From AWTP1-13 sp963840075 (GTDB taxonomy: Bacteria > Pseudomonadota > Alphaproteobacteria > Rhizobiales > Hyphomicrobiaceae): DNA of 64,000 nucleotides. Shown here one piece after another: positions 34,298 to 46,425 of this stretch. Under the pieces are notes generated by a model that saw nothing but the letters and a program-made list of their open reading frames with translations, made no database searches and had not been told where the DNA came from. Position 1 is the first letter of the stretch; the number at the start of each line of letters is the position of its first letter. Made by a program: the position numbers and the translations under genes. The stretch lies in NCBI GenBank assembly GCA_963840075.1, contig CAWIXS010000023.1, positions 1 through 64,000 on the forward strand, given 5' to 3'.

Positions 34298-35049
34298 CCC
34301 GGCGGCGCGACGGTGAGGCCGCGCACCTTGTGCTTGTCGATCAGGCTCTGCACGAAGCCCGAGGCCTTCACCTCCTCGACGAGCTTGTGCAGGAACTCCG
34401 CGCCCGCGCTATTCTTGCGCGGCGTGCCGATCGCCTGCTGCACGGCAGAGAACTTGCCGTCGAGGATGCGTGCGCCGGGCAGCTTCTCGACATCGGAGAG
34501 GAGCCGCGGCCTGAGGCCCGCCAGCACCTCGAGCTTGTCGCGCACGAACTGCTCGTACGAGCTGTCGAGCGAGTCCGTCCGCATCAGGGTGGCCTGCTCG
34601 ATGTTGCGCTCGAGCCAGAGCCCGTAGGCGCTGCGCCCGGTCACCGAGATGCGCACGCCGGGCTTGTCGACGTCGGCGAGCGATTGGATCGGCGAGCCGG
34701 CGGGAACCAGGTAGGTGGCCTCGATCTCCACATAGGCCGGTGTGAAGGCGATCTTCTCGGCGCGCTGCGGCTCGGCGCCGATCAGGCCGATGTCCCACGC
34801 GCCGGTCTCGGCGGCGTCCGCCAGCTCGCCGGGGGTCTTATAGGGTACGTATTTCACGGGCACGCCCACGCGGCGGGCGATCTCGGCGGCCATGTCGGGT
34901 GCGACTCCGGCGGGCTCGCCGGCTGCGTCCTTCCCCGTAATCAGGAGGAAATTCGCCATGTTGAGGCCGGCGCGCAGGACGCCGGTGGGCGCCAGCTCGG
35001 CTTTGACCTGTTGCGACACGTAGGGTTGCTCCTGCCTTGCGGTTGCCAT
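34294..35049 (-). CDS. ABC transporter substrate-binding protein, family 3
   Basis: About 251 residues of a type 2 periplasmic-binding fold (SBP_bac_3), the binding part of polar amino acid or related uptake systems. Recognisable blocks are LAPTGVLRAGLNMANFLLIT, EPAGVAPDMAAEIARRVGVP, AWDIGLIGAEPQRAEKIAFT followed by PAYVEIEATYLVP, and VDKPGVRISVTGRSAYGLWL. No clear signal peptide is seen in frame; ATG 35049 is chosen, but the frame is open to 35160. An N-terminal frameshift hiding a signal sequence is possible. No permease or ATPase is nearby. The function beyond solute binding is unknown. Confidence 0.78.
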   Translation of the reverse strand: MATARQEQPYVSQQVKAELAPTGVLRAGLNMANFLLITGKDAAGEPAGVAPDMAAEIARRVGVPVKYVPYKTPGELADAAETGAWDIGLIGAEPQRAEKIAFTPAYVEIEATYLVPAGSPIQSLADVDKPGVRISVTGRSAYGLWLERNIEQATLMRTDSLDSSYEQFVRDKLEVLAGLRPRLLSDVEKLPGARILDGKFSAVQQAIGTPRKNSAGAEFLHKLVEEVKASGFVQSLIDKHKVRGLTVAPPG

Positions 35050-35187
35050 CGATTGCTGCGCAAGCGCTGCAGGGGCAGCGCGGCGGCGAGACGAGCCGCC
35101 ATCTTGAACCGTCGCGTGTCGATGGCAAGCCCTCCTGCGCATGGCGGGGCGGCCGGACATCGGGCGCTGCTCGTGCCTGGCTGCTCC

Positions 35188-35930
35188 TTATCCGCTGGGT
35201 GGCGGCGCGAGGTACCGGCGCACCCGTTGCCGCAGCTCACGGATCGCCCGATCCTCGAGGCCCAGCAGCTCGAGCCGTTCGGCGAGGTTCTCCAGGTACT
35301 CCAGGCAGGTGCCGCGCATGCCGCGGCCGGTGGCGATCAGCCTGGCGGTCTCCTCGATGTCGAGCTGTACGTAGCGGTCGCTCTCGCGGTTGATGACGAA
35401 CGTCACGGCCTCCTCGATGCCGCCCTGCGGCGTCTCTACGGCCACGAAGGTCGGCACGTAGCTGCCGGACAGCATCTCGCGCCTCCAGAGGATACTCCGT
35501 CTCCTGCGCCACGTGCGCGGCAGGGATGCGCAGCGCCAGGCCCAGGCAGGCGCCGCCGCTGTCGAGCGCCGCCATGACGGCGGGGTTGGCGGCGGAGCCG
35601 CGCCCGAGCTGGCTCTTGAGGCAGAAGCTGCGGTGGAAGCCTGCAAGCGTCGCCTTCCTGATCTCGACGACATGGATGCCCGGGTCCCACATCAGCGAGC
35701 CGTAGGCGAACACCCACAGGTCCTTGCCCGTGCGCGCCAGCACCTGCGCCCGCGTCGCCTCGCGCTCGGCGTCGGTGAGGCGCCAGTTCTCGGGATAGCC
35801 GTTCTCGCGCGCGATCCGGTCGATCTCGGCCAGCCAGTCGCGGAGCGAGGCGGAAGAACGACTGCTCGGGGGCGATGACCTTGCCGGCAAGCGCTGGCAC
35901 GTGCAGGAAGGCTTCGGGCGGCAGAAGCAT
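35188..35930 (-). CDS. ChaC-like gamma-glutamylcyclotransferase, two apparent frameshifts
   Basis: The parts of a ChaC/GGCT protein are spread over frames. MLLPPEAFLHVPALAGKVIA starts at 35930; LRDWLAEIDRIARENGYPEN with VFAYGSLMWDPGIHVVEIRK is in a second frame (break near 35845). After a break near 35494, MLSGSYVPTFVAVETPQGGI and GTCLEYLENLAERLELLGLE run to the stop. YGSLMW is the family's substrate-loop signature; such enzymes release 5-oxoproline from glutathione. The second break fits one extra T. All segments are well conserved, so an artefact is more likely than decay. Confidence 0.65.
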
Positions 35931-36140
35931 AGGCTTGCGAAATTGCGCAGTCTGCTAGGCGCGATTTGCGTGGGTCAGGCGGCTGGTAGAGAGACCGTGG
36001 CGCCGATTACTATGCAAACGGCACAGCTTGGCAAGAGCCGGGATTGCCCCCATCGCCGCAATTCGACAATCGGGGTAGAGAGCCGTGACCATCACACCGG
36101 CTGGTTGCCGATCTGGCTGGCAGGGGAGGATTCGCTGCGC

Positions 36141-36966
36141 ATGAACGACAAGCCCCAGACGCCAGCTCCCGCACGCCCAGCCTCCACTGTGGTGATCCTG
36201 CGCGATGCAACTGACGGCATCGAGGTGTTCATGGTCGAGCGCCATCGCGCGATCGACTTCGCCTCCGGCGCTCTGGTGTTTCCCGGCGGCAAGGTCGACC
36301 CGCAGGACGCCGATCCGGGTTGGGGCGAGCTGGCCGCCGAGGCGCTGCCCGGTCCCCGGCCGCGACCTCCTCGTCGCGGCGGGGCGCGAGACCTTCGAGG
36401 AGGCCGGGCTGATGCTGGCGCGGCGCCGTGGCGCGCCCGAGATCATCGACGCCGATGCCGCGGACCGGCTGGTCGGTGCGCACCGCGCGCGCCTCCTGAA
36501 GGGCGAGACGACCTTCCACGACATCCTGCGCGGCGAGGACCTGATGCTGGCGGCAGACCTGATGCTGCCGTTCGCGCACTGGATCACGCCGGAGCGCATA
36601 TCCAAGCGCTTCGATACCCACTTCTTCCTGGTGGCGGCCCCCGTGGGCCAGCTCGGCGCGCACGACGGGAGCGAGTCCGTGGAGGGCTTCTGGATCGCGC
36701 CGCGGCAGGCGCTCGCCGACGCCCAGGCCGGCGCGCGCACGCTGGTGTTTGCCACGCGCATGAACCTCACCAAGCTCGCGCGCTTTGGTACGGTGGCGGA
36801 AGCGGTGGCGGCCACCCGCGCCAAGCCCGTCGTCACGGTGATGCCGAAGGTGAAGCAGACGCCCGAGGGCCGCTGGCTGCAGATCCCCGCCGAGGCCGAC
36901 TACGGCGAGACCGAGGTGTTCGTTGAGGACGGCTCGAGCTTCGGTCGGGCGGCGTCGCCGAGCTGA
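36141..36966 (+). CDS. Nudix hydrolase, frameshifted near 36350
   Basis: About 274 residues if repaired. The N-terminal part has STVVILRDATDGIEVFMVER, then FASGALVFPGGKVDPQDAD. One frame over, VPGRDLLVAAGRETFEEAGL completes a Nudix box (REtfEEAG), followed by FAHWITPERISKRFDTHFFL. The break lies in GCTGCCCGGTCCCCGG and fits one extra base. The layout with a long insert in the Nudix box resembles the NUDT7/NUDT19-like acyl-CoA or CoA diphosphatase group, but the substrate is not shown. ATG 36141 follows GGGAGGA. It is a neighbour of hipBA, whose operators begin 19 bases downstream. Confidence 0.75.
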
Positions 36967-36984
36967 GCTTCCGGCAGGCATTTG

Positions 36985-37098
36985 TTCCCGATCGGGAATA
37001 TTTTCCTTGATTTGGCGCCCAGGAGGCGCAATGTTCCCGTACGGTAACAATTTGGGCCAAGCAGTGCCCGAAGCCGGTCCATGTTACCGATCGGGTAC
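36985..37098 (+). promoter_or_regulatory. three HipB-type operators upstream of hipBA
   Basis: TTCCCGATCGGGAA (36985-36998), GTTCCCGTACGGTAAC (37033-37048) and GTTACCGATCGGGTAC (37083-37098) share a T-T-(C/A)-CCG-N2-CGG palindrome. Their centres are 49 and 50 bases apart. The last ends eight bases before the hipB start. Autoregulation by HipB/HipA is the family pattern; binding here is inferred. Confidence 0.75.
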
Positions 37099-37106
37099 GT
37101 CGAGCT

Positions 37107-37454
37107 ATGAAAAGGTCCAAGCCAGCAGGCTCGCTCCCGAAGGTGAAAACGAGACCGCGCGAGAGCGCGGAGAGCAACGTCGAGCGGGCCGCACGTGAGA
37201 ACGCTCTTCGCTTCGGCAAGCTCGTCAGAGAGCGCCGCGAAGCCCTGGGCATGCGTCAGGACGACTTGGCTCTGGCCACAGGTGTTGGGCGCCGCTTCGT
37301 GATCGAGCTCGAGGCTGGAAAGCCAGGCTGCCAGCTCGGCAAGAGCCTGGTGGTAGCGACGGCCGTCGGATTGCGACCGTTCGATGTGGTCTCCGCGGAG
37401 GGCAACGATCTATTGCTGGACCTGCCCGATATCGAGGACTCGCATGACCAATGA
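37107..37454 (+). CDS. hipB: HipB-like XRE-family antitoxin
   Basis: A 115-residue protein with a helix-turn-helix of the XRE/Cro type at about residues 34-85: FGKLVRERREALGMRQDDLA, TGVGRRFVIELEAGKPGCQL and GKSLVVATAVGL. In hipBA systems the antitoxin binds operator DNA and the kinase toxin. Three palindromes precede it, and the hipA start overlaps its end by 11 bases. The basic N-terminal 25 residues may be an extension; no better start with a ribosome binding site was seen. The identification is supported by the partner gene. Confidence 0.85.
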   Translation: MKRSKPAGSLPKVKTRPRESAESNVERAARENALRFGKLVRERREALGMRQDDLALATGVGRRFVIELEAGKPGCQLGKSLVVATAVGLRPFDVVSAEGNDLLLDLPDIEDSHDQ

Positions 37455-38826
37455 AGACACCGTCGATGTCTATTTCGAAAGCCGTGTCGTTGGCCGCATC
37501 GAGGTTCGTCCGGATGGCCCCACGTTCGCTTATGACCCGCGCTGGATCAGCACCCGCGGCGCTTTCCCGATTTCGGCCCTCATGCCTCTTGCGAGCAACG
37601 GGGTCGCGCCAGCGCTGTTCCTGCCATGGGCTGCCAATCTCCTCCCCGAGGCCTCGCAGTTGCACGCCGTTGGACGCATCCTCGGCGCGTCGCCCCAAGA
37701 TGTCATCGGTATTCTGAAACAGATCGGGAGAGATACGGCCGGAGCGCTTTCCATCGGACGACCCGGTACGACAAGCTCGAAGGAATGGCGCCGAGTACCC
37801 AGTGAAGCGGCATTGGAGCGCATCATCGACGGGCTGCCGGGCAAGCCCTTCCTTGTCGGCGAGGATGGCGTGTCCATGTCCCTCGCCGGCGTTCAGACCA
37901 AGCTCGGCGTTGCCGTCGAACGCGATGGCGGAATTTGCATTCCGGTCAACGGTGCACCGTCGACGCACATCTTGAAGCCGGACTCCGAGAGGTTGTTCGG
38001 CGGAGTCCACAACGAGGCCCTGTGTCTGCTGCTCGCCAGGCACTGTGGTCTCAGCGCACCCACCATAAGCACCGGCAAAGCTGGGACCCGCGCCTATCTC
38101 CTGGTCGAGAGATACGATCGCTTCGAGCGAGGGGGGCATTGGAGACGTCTGCATCAGGAAGATTTCTGCCAGGCTCTCGGCAAGCCGCCATCGGCAAAAT
38201 ATGAAGCCAACCAGAGCGGCATCCGCGGGCCGACGCTTGCCGAAATGTTCGCCGTCATCAGGAGCCTGGCATCTGCTGCCGATGTCCTGAGCATGCTGGA
38301 CTACTTGATCTTCAATGTTCTCGCCTGCAACGTCGATGCGCACGCCAAGAACTACTCGGTCTTGATTTCAGGCCGTGGTTTCCGGCTCGCGCCCATCTAT
38401 GACGTCATGTGCGGTGCTGCGTGGCCGAATGTGACGCGCAATCTGGCGCAGAAGATCGCGGGCAAGAATCGCGGTGAGCACCTCAAACGACGTCATTGGG
38501 AGCGCTTCGCCGCTGAATGCGGGCTGAACCCGACCAGGACAGCCGCGCGCGTGGAAGCGCTGGCAAGACTCGTTGCGGACAAAGTGCGCCCGGCTGCAGC
38601 CGAAGTAGAGGCCATGCCTGCTGGACCGCACTCGATGATGCAGCCATTTTGCGGTGCATTGGAGCAACGCGTCAGGGCTGTCTTGAACGGCTTGACCGAT
38701 CTGTCCGGCTCCTTTCTGGAAGGACGGCAGGTCAAGCTGCGCAAGAGAAAGAAATCGCGGTCAACGAAAGCGTCATCCACGCCAGGTCGGAAAAGGCGTG
38801 CAGAGATCAAACCGTCGTCGTCTTGA
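37444..38826 (+). CDS. hipA: HipA family serine/threonine kinase toxin
   Basis: A 460-residue HipA. The N-terminal subdomain (YFESRVVGRIEVRPDG, WAANLLPE) leads to the kinase core with SLAGVQTKLGVAV (about 146-158), THILKPD and HNEALCLLLARHCGL. The catalytic loop is NVDAHAKNYS with Asp298, and the metal site is IYDVMCG with Asp320. E. coli HipA phosphorylates glutamyl-tRNA synthetase and induces dormancy; the target here is unknown. All catalytic residues are present. The extra basic C-terminal tail overlaps the convergent prfC end by 20 bases. Confidence 0.9.
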   Translation: MTNEDTVDVYFESRVVGRIEVRPDGPTFAYDPRWISTRGAFPISALMPLASNGVAPALFLPWAANLLPEASQLHAVGRILGASPQDVIGILKQIGRDTAGALSIGRPGTTSSKEWRRVPSEAALERIIDGLPGKPFLVGEDGVSMSLAGVQTKLGVAVERDGGICIPVNGAPSTHILKPDSERLFGGVHNEALCLLLARHCGLSAPTISTGKAGTRAYLLVERYDRFERGGHWRRLHQEDFCQALGKPPSAKYEANQSGIRGPTLAEMFAVIRSLASAADVLSMLDYLIFNVLACNVDAHAKNYSVLISGRGFRLAPIYDVMCGAAWPNVTRNLAQKIAGKNRGEHLKRRHWERFAAECGLNPTRTAARVEALARLVADKVRPAAAEVEAMPAGPHSMMQPFCGALEQRVRAVLNGLTDLSGSFLEGRQVKLRKRKKSRSTKASSTPGRKRRAEIKPSSS

Positions 38827-40451
38827 TGGCGGCGAGCTCGATGTCGGGGTTGTGCTCCGCCGTCCAGGAGAGGTTGAAGGCGGAGGCGGCGAGGAATACC
38901 TGGGCGCCGTCGAGGTCGGTGGCGACGGAGGAGCGGTTCCGCTCCACGAAGCGGGCGAGCGCGGCGGGATCGGCGGACTTGATCCAGCGCACCATGTCGC
39001 ACGGCGCCGGGTCGAAGCCGGTCTGCAGGCCGTACTCGTTGAGCAGGCGGTCCGCCAGCACGTCGAGCTGCAGCGCGCCGATCACGCCGACGATGGGGGG
39101 CGTGCCGTCGAGCGGGCTGAACACCTGCACCACGCCCTCCTCGGCCATCTCGCGCAGCGCCTCGCGCAGCTTCTTGGCGCGGATGGCGTCCTCCAGCCGG
39201 ATGCGGCGCATGATCTCCGGCGCGAAGCTCGGGATGCCGAGGAAGGTGATGTCCTCGCCCTCGGTGATGGCGTCGCCGATACGCAGCGTGCCGCGGTTGG
39301 GGATGCCCACCACGTCGCCGGCATAGGCCTCCTCGGCCAGCGAGCGGTCCTGGGCGAAGAAGAACTGCGGCGCGGCCAGCGCCATGGTCTTGCCCGTGCG
39401 CGGCACCTTCACGCGCATGCCGCGCACGAGCTTGCCCGAGCACACGCGCATGAAGGCGATGCGGTCGCGGTGGTTCGGGTCCATGTTCGCCTGGATCTTG
39501 AAGACGATACCGGTCATGGCCTTCTCGGCCGCCTCCACCGTTCGTGTCGCGGCCTTCTGCGAGCGCGGCGGCGGCGCGTAGGCGATCAGCGCCTCCAGGA
39601 TGTCGCGCACGCCGAAGCTCTTGAGCGCGCTGCCGAAGAACACCGGCGTCAGCGCCCCGGCGCGGAACTTGTCGAGGTCGAACTTGCCGCAAGCCGTCTC
39701 GACCAGCTCGATCTCGTCGCGCCAGGCCGAGACGGCGTCCTCCTTCAGAAGCGCGGCAATGGCCGGATCGTCCGGCCCCGAGACCGGCGTCCCCTCCGGC
39801 TCGCGCTCCAGCTGGCGAATACGCGGCTGAGTCAAGATCAAAGGTGCCCTTGAAGTCTCGCCCCTTGCCGATGGGCCACACCATGGGCGCGGTCTCGATC
39901 GCCAGCGTGCGCTCGATCTCGTCCAGCAGCTCCAGCGGGTCCTGGCTCTCGCGGTCCATCTTGTTGATGAAGGTGACGATGGGGATGTCGCGCAGCCGGC
40001 AGATCTCGAACAGCTTCAAGGTGCGCGCCTCGATGCCGCGCGCGGCGTCGAGCACCATGATGGCGGAATCGACGGCGGTAAGGGTGCGGTAGGTGTGGTC
40101 GGAGAAGTCCTCGTGGCCCGGCGTGTCGAGCAGGTTGAACACCGCCCCGCCGTACTCGAAGGTCATGACCGAGGTGACGACGGAGATGCCGCGCGCCCGC
40201 TCGATCGCCATCCAGTCGGAGCGTGTGTTGCGCCCGTCGCGCTTGGCCTTGACCTGGCCAGCGAGCTGGATGGCGCCGCCGAACAGCAGCAGCTTCTCGG
40301 TGAGCGTGGTCTTGCCGGCGTCGGGGTGGGAGATGATGGCGAACGTGCGCCGCCGCGCGATCTCGCGCGCCAGCGGGCTGGCAGCCGCCTTCGGCGCCTT
40401 CTCCGGCGTCGCATCCTCTGCGGCCGTAAGTGCGGTCGGTGTATCTTCCAT
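38807..40451 (-). CDS. prfC: peptide chain release factor 3, frameshifted near 39834
   Basis: About 545 residues if repaired. RF3 is the GTPase that removes RF1/RF2 from the ribosome. The G domain has FAIISHPDAGKTTLTEKLLL, RARGISVVTSVMTFEYGG, LLDTPGHEDFSDHTYRTLTA and FINKMDRE. The frame ends homology at GTFDL near 39834 and restarts one frame over at LTQPRIRQLEREPEGTPV, continuing through FKIQANMDPNHRDRIAFMRV to the end. The GATCTTGACTCAG junction needs one base removed or two added. Everything else is conserved, so I read a single gene with an artefactual break. Confidence 0.88.
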
Positions 40452-40620
40452 TTATCGCTCAGGATCACCTAGCTGCGGGCTAAGAGCCGCTGCGGAAGGC
40501 GCCTCTATAGCATCGTTCGCTTTGTCTAAGGCAACCGCTAGAATGCAGGGGCAGGAAGTGGCCTCTTCCACAGCGCCCTGCGGCCTCGACCCCGCCCTAA
40601 CGGGGGGCTATATTGATGCC

Positions 40621-40872
40621 ATGAACATCACGCTGCCCACCGAGCAACAAGAGTGGCTTGAGGCTGAGGTTGCCGCCGGCCGCTTCGAATCCATCGACGA
40701 TGCGCTCGCCGCCGCCGTGGCCGAGCTCATGTCGATCGATGCGGACGATCTGGCGTGGGCCAAGCCGTACGTCGAGCAGGCGCGTGCGTTCGTGGCGCGC
40801 GGCGCCGTCATCGCCGGCGAGGAGTTCTTCCAACGGCTCGAAGGCAGGCTCGATAAGCTGCGCTCGCGATGA
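40621..40872 (+). CDS. ParD-like type II antitoxin
   Basis: An 83-residue protein of the ParD/CC2985 antitoxin family, with a ribbon-helix-helix N-terminus (MNITLPTEQQEWLEAEVAAG, FESIDDALAAAVAELMS) and a C-terminal arm expected to wrap the toxin (RGAVIAGEEFFQRLEGRLDK). ATG 40621 is preferred; the frame is open far upstream but without homology. Its stop overlaps the parE start in ATGA. Confidence 0.82.
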   Translation: MNITLPTEQQEWLEAEVAAGRFESIDDALAAAVAELMSIDADDLAWAKPYVEQARAFVARGAVIAGEEFFQRLEGRLDKLRSR

Positions 40873-41176
40873 CGCGGCTCGTCGTCACCGAGGACGCCGA
40901 CACCGATCTTACGGAGATTCTGGTCTATCTGGAGCGCGAAGCCGGGGCGCGCGTCGCGGAGGCTTACGGCTGCAAGATAGGTGACTGCTTGACGCGCCTC
41001 GTTGAGTTCCCCGGCATCGGCACGCGCCGACCGGCTCTGGGAGCGACACACGGATCGGCATCGTCCGCCCCTACATCCTCATCTACGACTACGCGGCTGA
41101 TGCCGATACGCTTACCTTGCTTCGCATCGTTCACGGCAAGCGCGACATCACCCGCCGGTTGATCAGGGGGCGATAG
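40869..41176 (+). CDS. ParE/RelE-superfamily toxin, frameshifted near 41040
   Basis: The N-terminal half reads RLVVTEDADTDLTEILVYLE, then LTRLVEFPGIGTRRPALG. The frame then breaks near 41040. Homology continues in the next frame as RIGIVRPYILIYDYAADADT and LLRIVHGKRDITRRLIRG before TAG at 41176. A single base lost in GGG (CTGGGAGCG) would restore RPALGSDTRIG. With the antitoxin it forms a normal parDE pair. ParE toxins inhibit gyrase, though family members vary. If the break is real, the system would be antitoxin-only. Confidence 0.75.
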
Positions 41177-41403
41177 CTGACCCAGCGGGCCGTTAATGTC
41201 TTCGCATTCGCGTACGCCAGTGCCTCGCGACCAACGCGAGCGCTTTCAAGAAAGCTCGCGCATTCATCAAGTGTCACGCCGCGAACCGCGCTCTCGATCC
41301 TGGACAGAGTCAGCGTCAAGTCGGTTCCAGTGAATTGCGTGAGCAGATTGATGTCCGCCGTCTCGCCTTTCATTTGGTACCTGTAAGAGTCAACCGCACC
41401 CAT
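41131..41403 (-). CDS. small hypothetical protein downstream of tex
   Basis: A 90-residue frame (YRYQMKGETADINLLTQFTG, SRIESAVRGVTLDECASFLE, NAKTLTARWVSYRPL) with less GC-rich codons than its neighbours. No family was recognised. Its end overlaps the convergent parE end by about 46 bases. ATG 41403 or 41373 could be the start; no strong ribosome binding site precedes either. It may be a real gene or a chance frame. Confidence 0.35.
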   Translation of the reverse strand: MGAVDSYRYQMKGETADINLLTQFTGTDLTLTLSRIESAVRGVTLDECASFLESARVGREALAYANAKTLTARWVSYRPLINRRVMSRLP

Positions 41404-41437
41404 TCGGCCAGCGAGTGGAAGCTAGGTTCATGCTGCG

Positions 41438-43744
<2,307 letters not shown>

Positions 43745-43875
43745 CTTGCGCCTCTCGCCGCTGCAGCCTCGCGCAGCGTCTGCGTCATCCACGATTCCGG
43801 GCGGATTGGGAAGTAGCTGGGCTGTACATTCGGCGGCGGCGACCAACGGCGGCGAGACCGGTCGGTGGCTGCCGA

Positions 43876-44370
43876 TCACCTGTCGTTGTCAATCCTGAGA
43901 TGGCGCAGGAACTGCAAGCAACGCTCCGGCCTGGGAGTGAAGAGTTCATCTTGATCGTGACATGTAACGGCAAGAGTACGCGCACCTATTTCCAGCACTC
44001 CCTGGAGCAGGCCCTCCGCTCCGCCGCTGCCGCCGCCGATGTCATAGTCGACCTTGTACCTGAGAACTGCGCCGCTGCTCAGCTTTTCCACACGCGCATA
44101 TCTCCCGTCGCTGACGCGCGGCGCTGGCCCGAGATGGAGCTGGCACATCAGGCGCGCGCACATCGAGACGCTGAATCCATCGATCCGGCTCACCGCAGTC
44201 GCGTGCTGCGGAAGCAATATCCGGTAGCGCGCGTTCTGCAACGTGAAATCCCAGCGCCGAAGCTCAGGCGGGTCTGCGACGCCCTGCGCTGCGGCGCGAG
44301 CGGCGACCAGGAAGCCGAGAACGACGGCGGCGACCGCAACCCTGGGTGACACCGGCAATCCCCTCTTCAC
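43876..44370 (-). CDS. secreted hypothetical protein
   Basis: A 164-residue protein with a signal peptide (VAVAAVVLGFLVAARAAAQG, cleavage after ARAAA). The rest contains ELRRWDFTLQNARYRILLPQ, a CARLMCQLHLG pair of cysteines and VTCHDQDELFTPRPERCLQF. Four cysteines in the mature part could form disulfides. No family was recognised. GTG 44370 is taken as the start; the ribosome binding site is weak. It is 131 bases upstream of tex on the same strand (lower coordinates transcribed later) and may be unrelated. Confidence 0.6.
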   Translation of the reverse strand: MKRGLPVSPRVAVAAVVLGFLVAARAAAQGVADPPELRRWDFTLQNARYRILLPQHATAVSRIDGFSVSMCARLMCQLHLGPAPRVSDGRYARVEKLSSGAVLRYKVDYDIGGGSGGAEGLLQGVLEIGARTLAVTCHDQDELFTPRPERCLQFLRHLRIDNDR

Positions 44371-44958
44371 GCGAAGAGCAATGCCGCATTGTTCAGGCCA
44401 AGTGCGGCGGCAACAAGGGTGCGGTCTCTCAGGCTGGAGTATGGGCGCATTCCAAGCAAGGTCTCCATCAGAGGCTCAAGAGCCGGCCTCGTCGCATGCG
44501 CGCGGCGCCCGGGAGCACGAGAAACAACTGTGAAGAATAGGAAAGTATAGCAAACGAACCAGAACGATTACCTCCTCCAAAGAAATCATCCCACCTACCC
44601 CCTTCAGTAATGACCGCTGTAGCTTGCGCTAGCTCGACGGTCCGCGCGCAAGTCTATCGCGCAAGTCTATTCCGGGCGGCCGTCGTTGCCGCGCAGAACC
44701 AGAGGCTCCAGTTGAGCGCACGGCGTCGCCAGCATCTTCAGCGCCTTGTCAGGAGGCAGGTAAACCGGCGTCCTGTAGCACCTGGGCAACACGGTGGATG
44801 CGGGTCAGGTTGGCGCCTGACATCGCTGGCAGGGTACGGAGCAAGTCCCCTGAGGTGCTGCCGGAATCTGTGCGGCGCCGAAGTCTTCCGAGGCGTGCCA
44901 GGTTCAAACTCGCGCGGTGCAGCAACACTCTAGCTCCGGCATACGGATTTTACAGACG
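44371..44958. other. gap without a recognisable gene
   Basis: Base composition drops in 44520-44600 (AT-rich). On the minus strand about 44680-44815 a short frame ending ALKMLATP...LVLRGNDGRPE looks like a possible C-terminal scrap but cannot be assigned. No complete gene is supported. Confidence 0.4.
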
Positions 44959-45918
44959 TCAAACCTTGGCCGTTCTTCCCGCTACGATCAGATCGCATAC
45001 GAGCCCGTCGGGGTGCCAGTCGAAACTGACCTGGCCGCTTCCGAACTCATTATGACAGCAGCTCACTATTGTCCCGATGCCAAGGCCATGGCGACTCGGC
45101 TCTTTAACCGCCGGTCCACCCGTTTCGGACCAGCGGATTTTGATGTGCCGCTCTTCATGCGGTACCCACTGCACTGAAACCCGTCCATCAGCAGTCGAGA
45201 GTGCCCCATGCTTTGTTGCATTGGTGGCAAGCTCATGCACGGCCATCGCCAGGGCTTGGGCCGCGGCGTGATCGAGCATCAGCGCAGGACCGCTCAGTGT
45301 CACGCGCGGAGTTCCCGCCAATTGAAAAGGGGCCAATTCCTCCTCTATCAACCTCGCGATCTCGGCTTCTTCCGCGACGCTCTCCGAGAGAAGTCTCTGG
45401 GAGATCGCCAGTGCGTCGATGCGCCCCAACAGGGTCTGTTTGTATTCCGGAACAGTGTCGGCGTCGCTCAACCGCGCGATGCTCGCGATCAACGCCAGCA
45501 TGTTCCTGGCGCGATGGTCGATCTCCCTGTTGAGCAGGATAAGACGCTCCTCGTCGCGCTTGCGCTGCGTAATGTCGTTGAACAGGATCGCCACTCTACG
45601 ATCAGCCGGTGCTCCCACCCGGAAGGCGTAGACATCGTACCATCGGCCCAATGCTCCGGCTGGCTTCTCGAACCGCCGTGGCTTGCCGGTCAACGCAATT
45701 TCACCATAGATGTCGAACCAGTACGCCTCATGCTCCGGCCTGAGCGAGCGCATCGTTTGGCCCACGGCATCCGTGAGGCCGGTCTGCGCCCCGAAGGTCG
45801 CGTTGACTTCGAGGAAGCGGTAGTCGCGCGGACGATGCCGGTCGTCGAACAACACCTCGATGATGCAGAAGCCCTGGTCAATCGCATCGAATAGGGCACG
45901 GTAGTCGAGATCCCTCAT
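44959..45918 (-). CDS. PAS domain HWE-family sensor histidine kinase
   Basis: A 319-residue cytoplasmic kinase. Residues 1-120 are a PAS domain (LFDAIDQGFCIIEVLFDDRH; TGLTDAVGQTMRSLRPEHEA; RRVAILFNDITQRKRDEERL). The HWE kinase part follows, with phospho-acceptor His in NREIDHRARNMLALIASIAR (about 136), the N-box MAVHELATNATKHGAL and a WSETGGP segment typical of HWE kinases. There is no membrane segment and no response regulator next to it, so it is an orphan. The alphaproteobacterial general stress response often uses such kinases. The ATG is at 45918. Confidence 0.88.
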   Translation of the reverse strand: MRDLDYRALFDAIDQGFCIIEVLFDDRHRPRDYRFLEVNATFGAQTGLTDAVGQTMRSLRPEHEAYWFDIYGEIALTGKPRRFEKPAGALGRWYDVYAFRVGAPADRRVAILFNDITQRKRDEERLILLNREIDHRARNMLALIASIARLSDADTVPEYKQTLLGRIDALAISQRLLSESVAEEAEIARLIEEELAPFQLAGTPRVTLSGPALMLDHAAAQALAMAVHELATNATKHGALSTADGRVSVQWVPHEERHIKIRWSETGGPAVKEPSRHGLGIGTIVSCCHNEFGSGQVSFDWHPDGLVCDLIVAGRTAKV

Positions 45919-46425
45919 AGAGGACTACTTCGTAGAGTTGGAGCCCAGGGAGAGTGAAAGATAGCGGCGGCTGTCCTATTGAAATCAGTGTGATTCGGTC
46001 GGGTGCGCGGCATGCGTGAGACGTTGCACCAGAGCCGTCCTCGGACTTCTGACGAACACTTCTTGCGCTTGGGCATTGCCTCTCAGGGCGCCGGCCGCGA
46101 ATGGACTACACATGCTGAGCGCGACTACGCGAGCCAGCGTCATTTTCGCGCGCTGCCCAGCATTACCCCTCCTCACGTCCGGAAGCCGGTTGGCCATGGA
46201 CGCCCGCGTCGATCCCGGTCTGCTCTGAACCGCAAGAACTGCCGCCATCCGACGGTCACTGCAATCAGGGTAATTCCCGAACTTGCCCGAGCAATTCCCT
46301 GGGGAGGGCCTACCCGGGCTGATCCTCTTCTACTGCAAGTTGGTGTCCCGTAGGGCCCTCCTCGCGGAACCCTGCCAACGTCGGGCAAGGGCAAAAGCCG
46401 ACTTCCGCTTCGACCCGCCCGCGGG
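45919..46425. other. gap without a recognisable gene
   Basis: Short open frames in both directions lack family-like sequence and ribosome binding sites. The 46300-46420 part has GC-rich arms (GGGCCTACCC, GTAGGGCCC) that may be a degraded repeat. It should include the kinase promoter near 45920-46000. Confidence 0.4.

Noticed and set aside
44680..44815. A short minus-strand coding scrap ending in LVLRGNDGRPE
   Set aside because: Too short and without a recognisable family or start; chance cannot be excluded.
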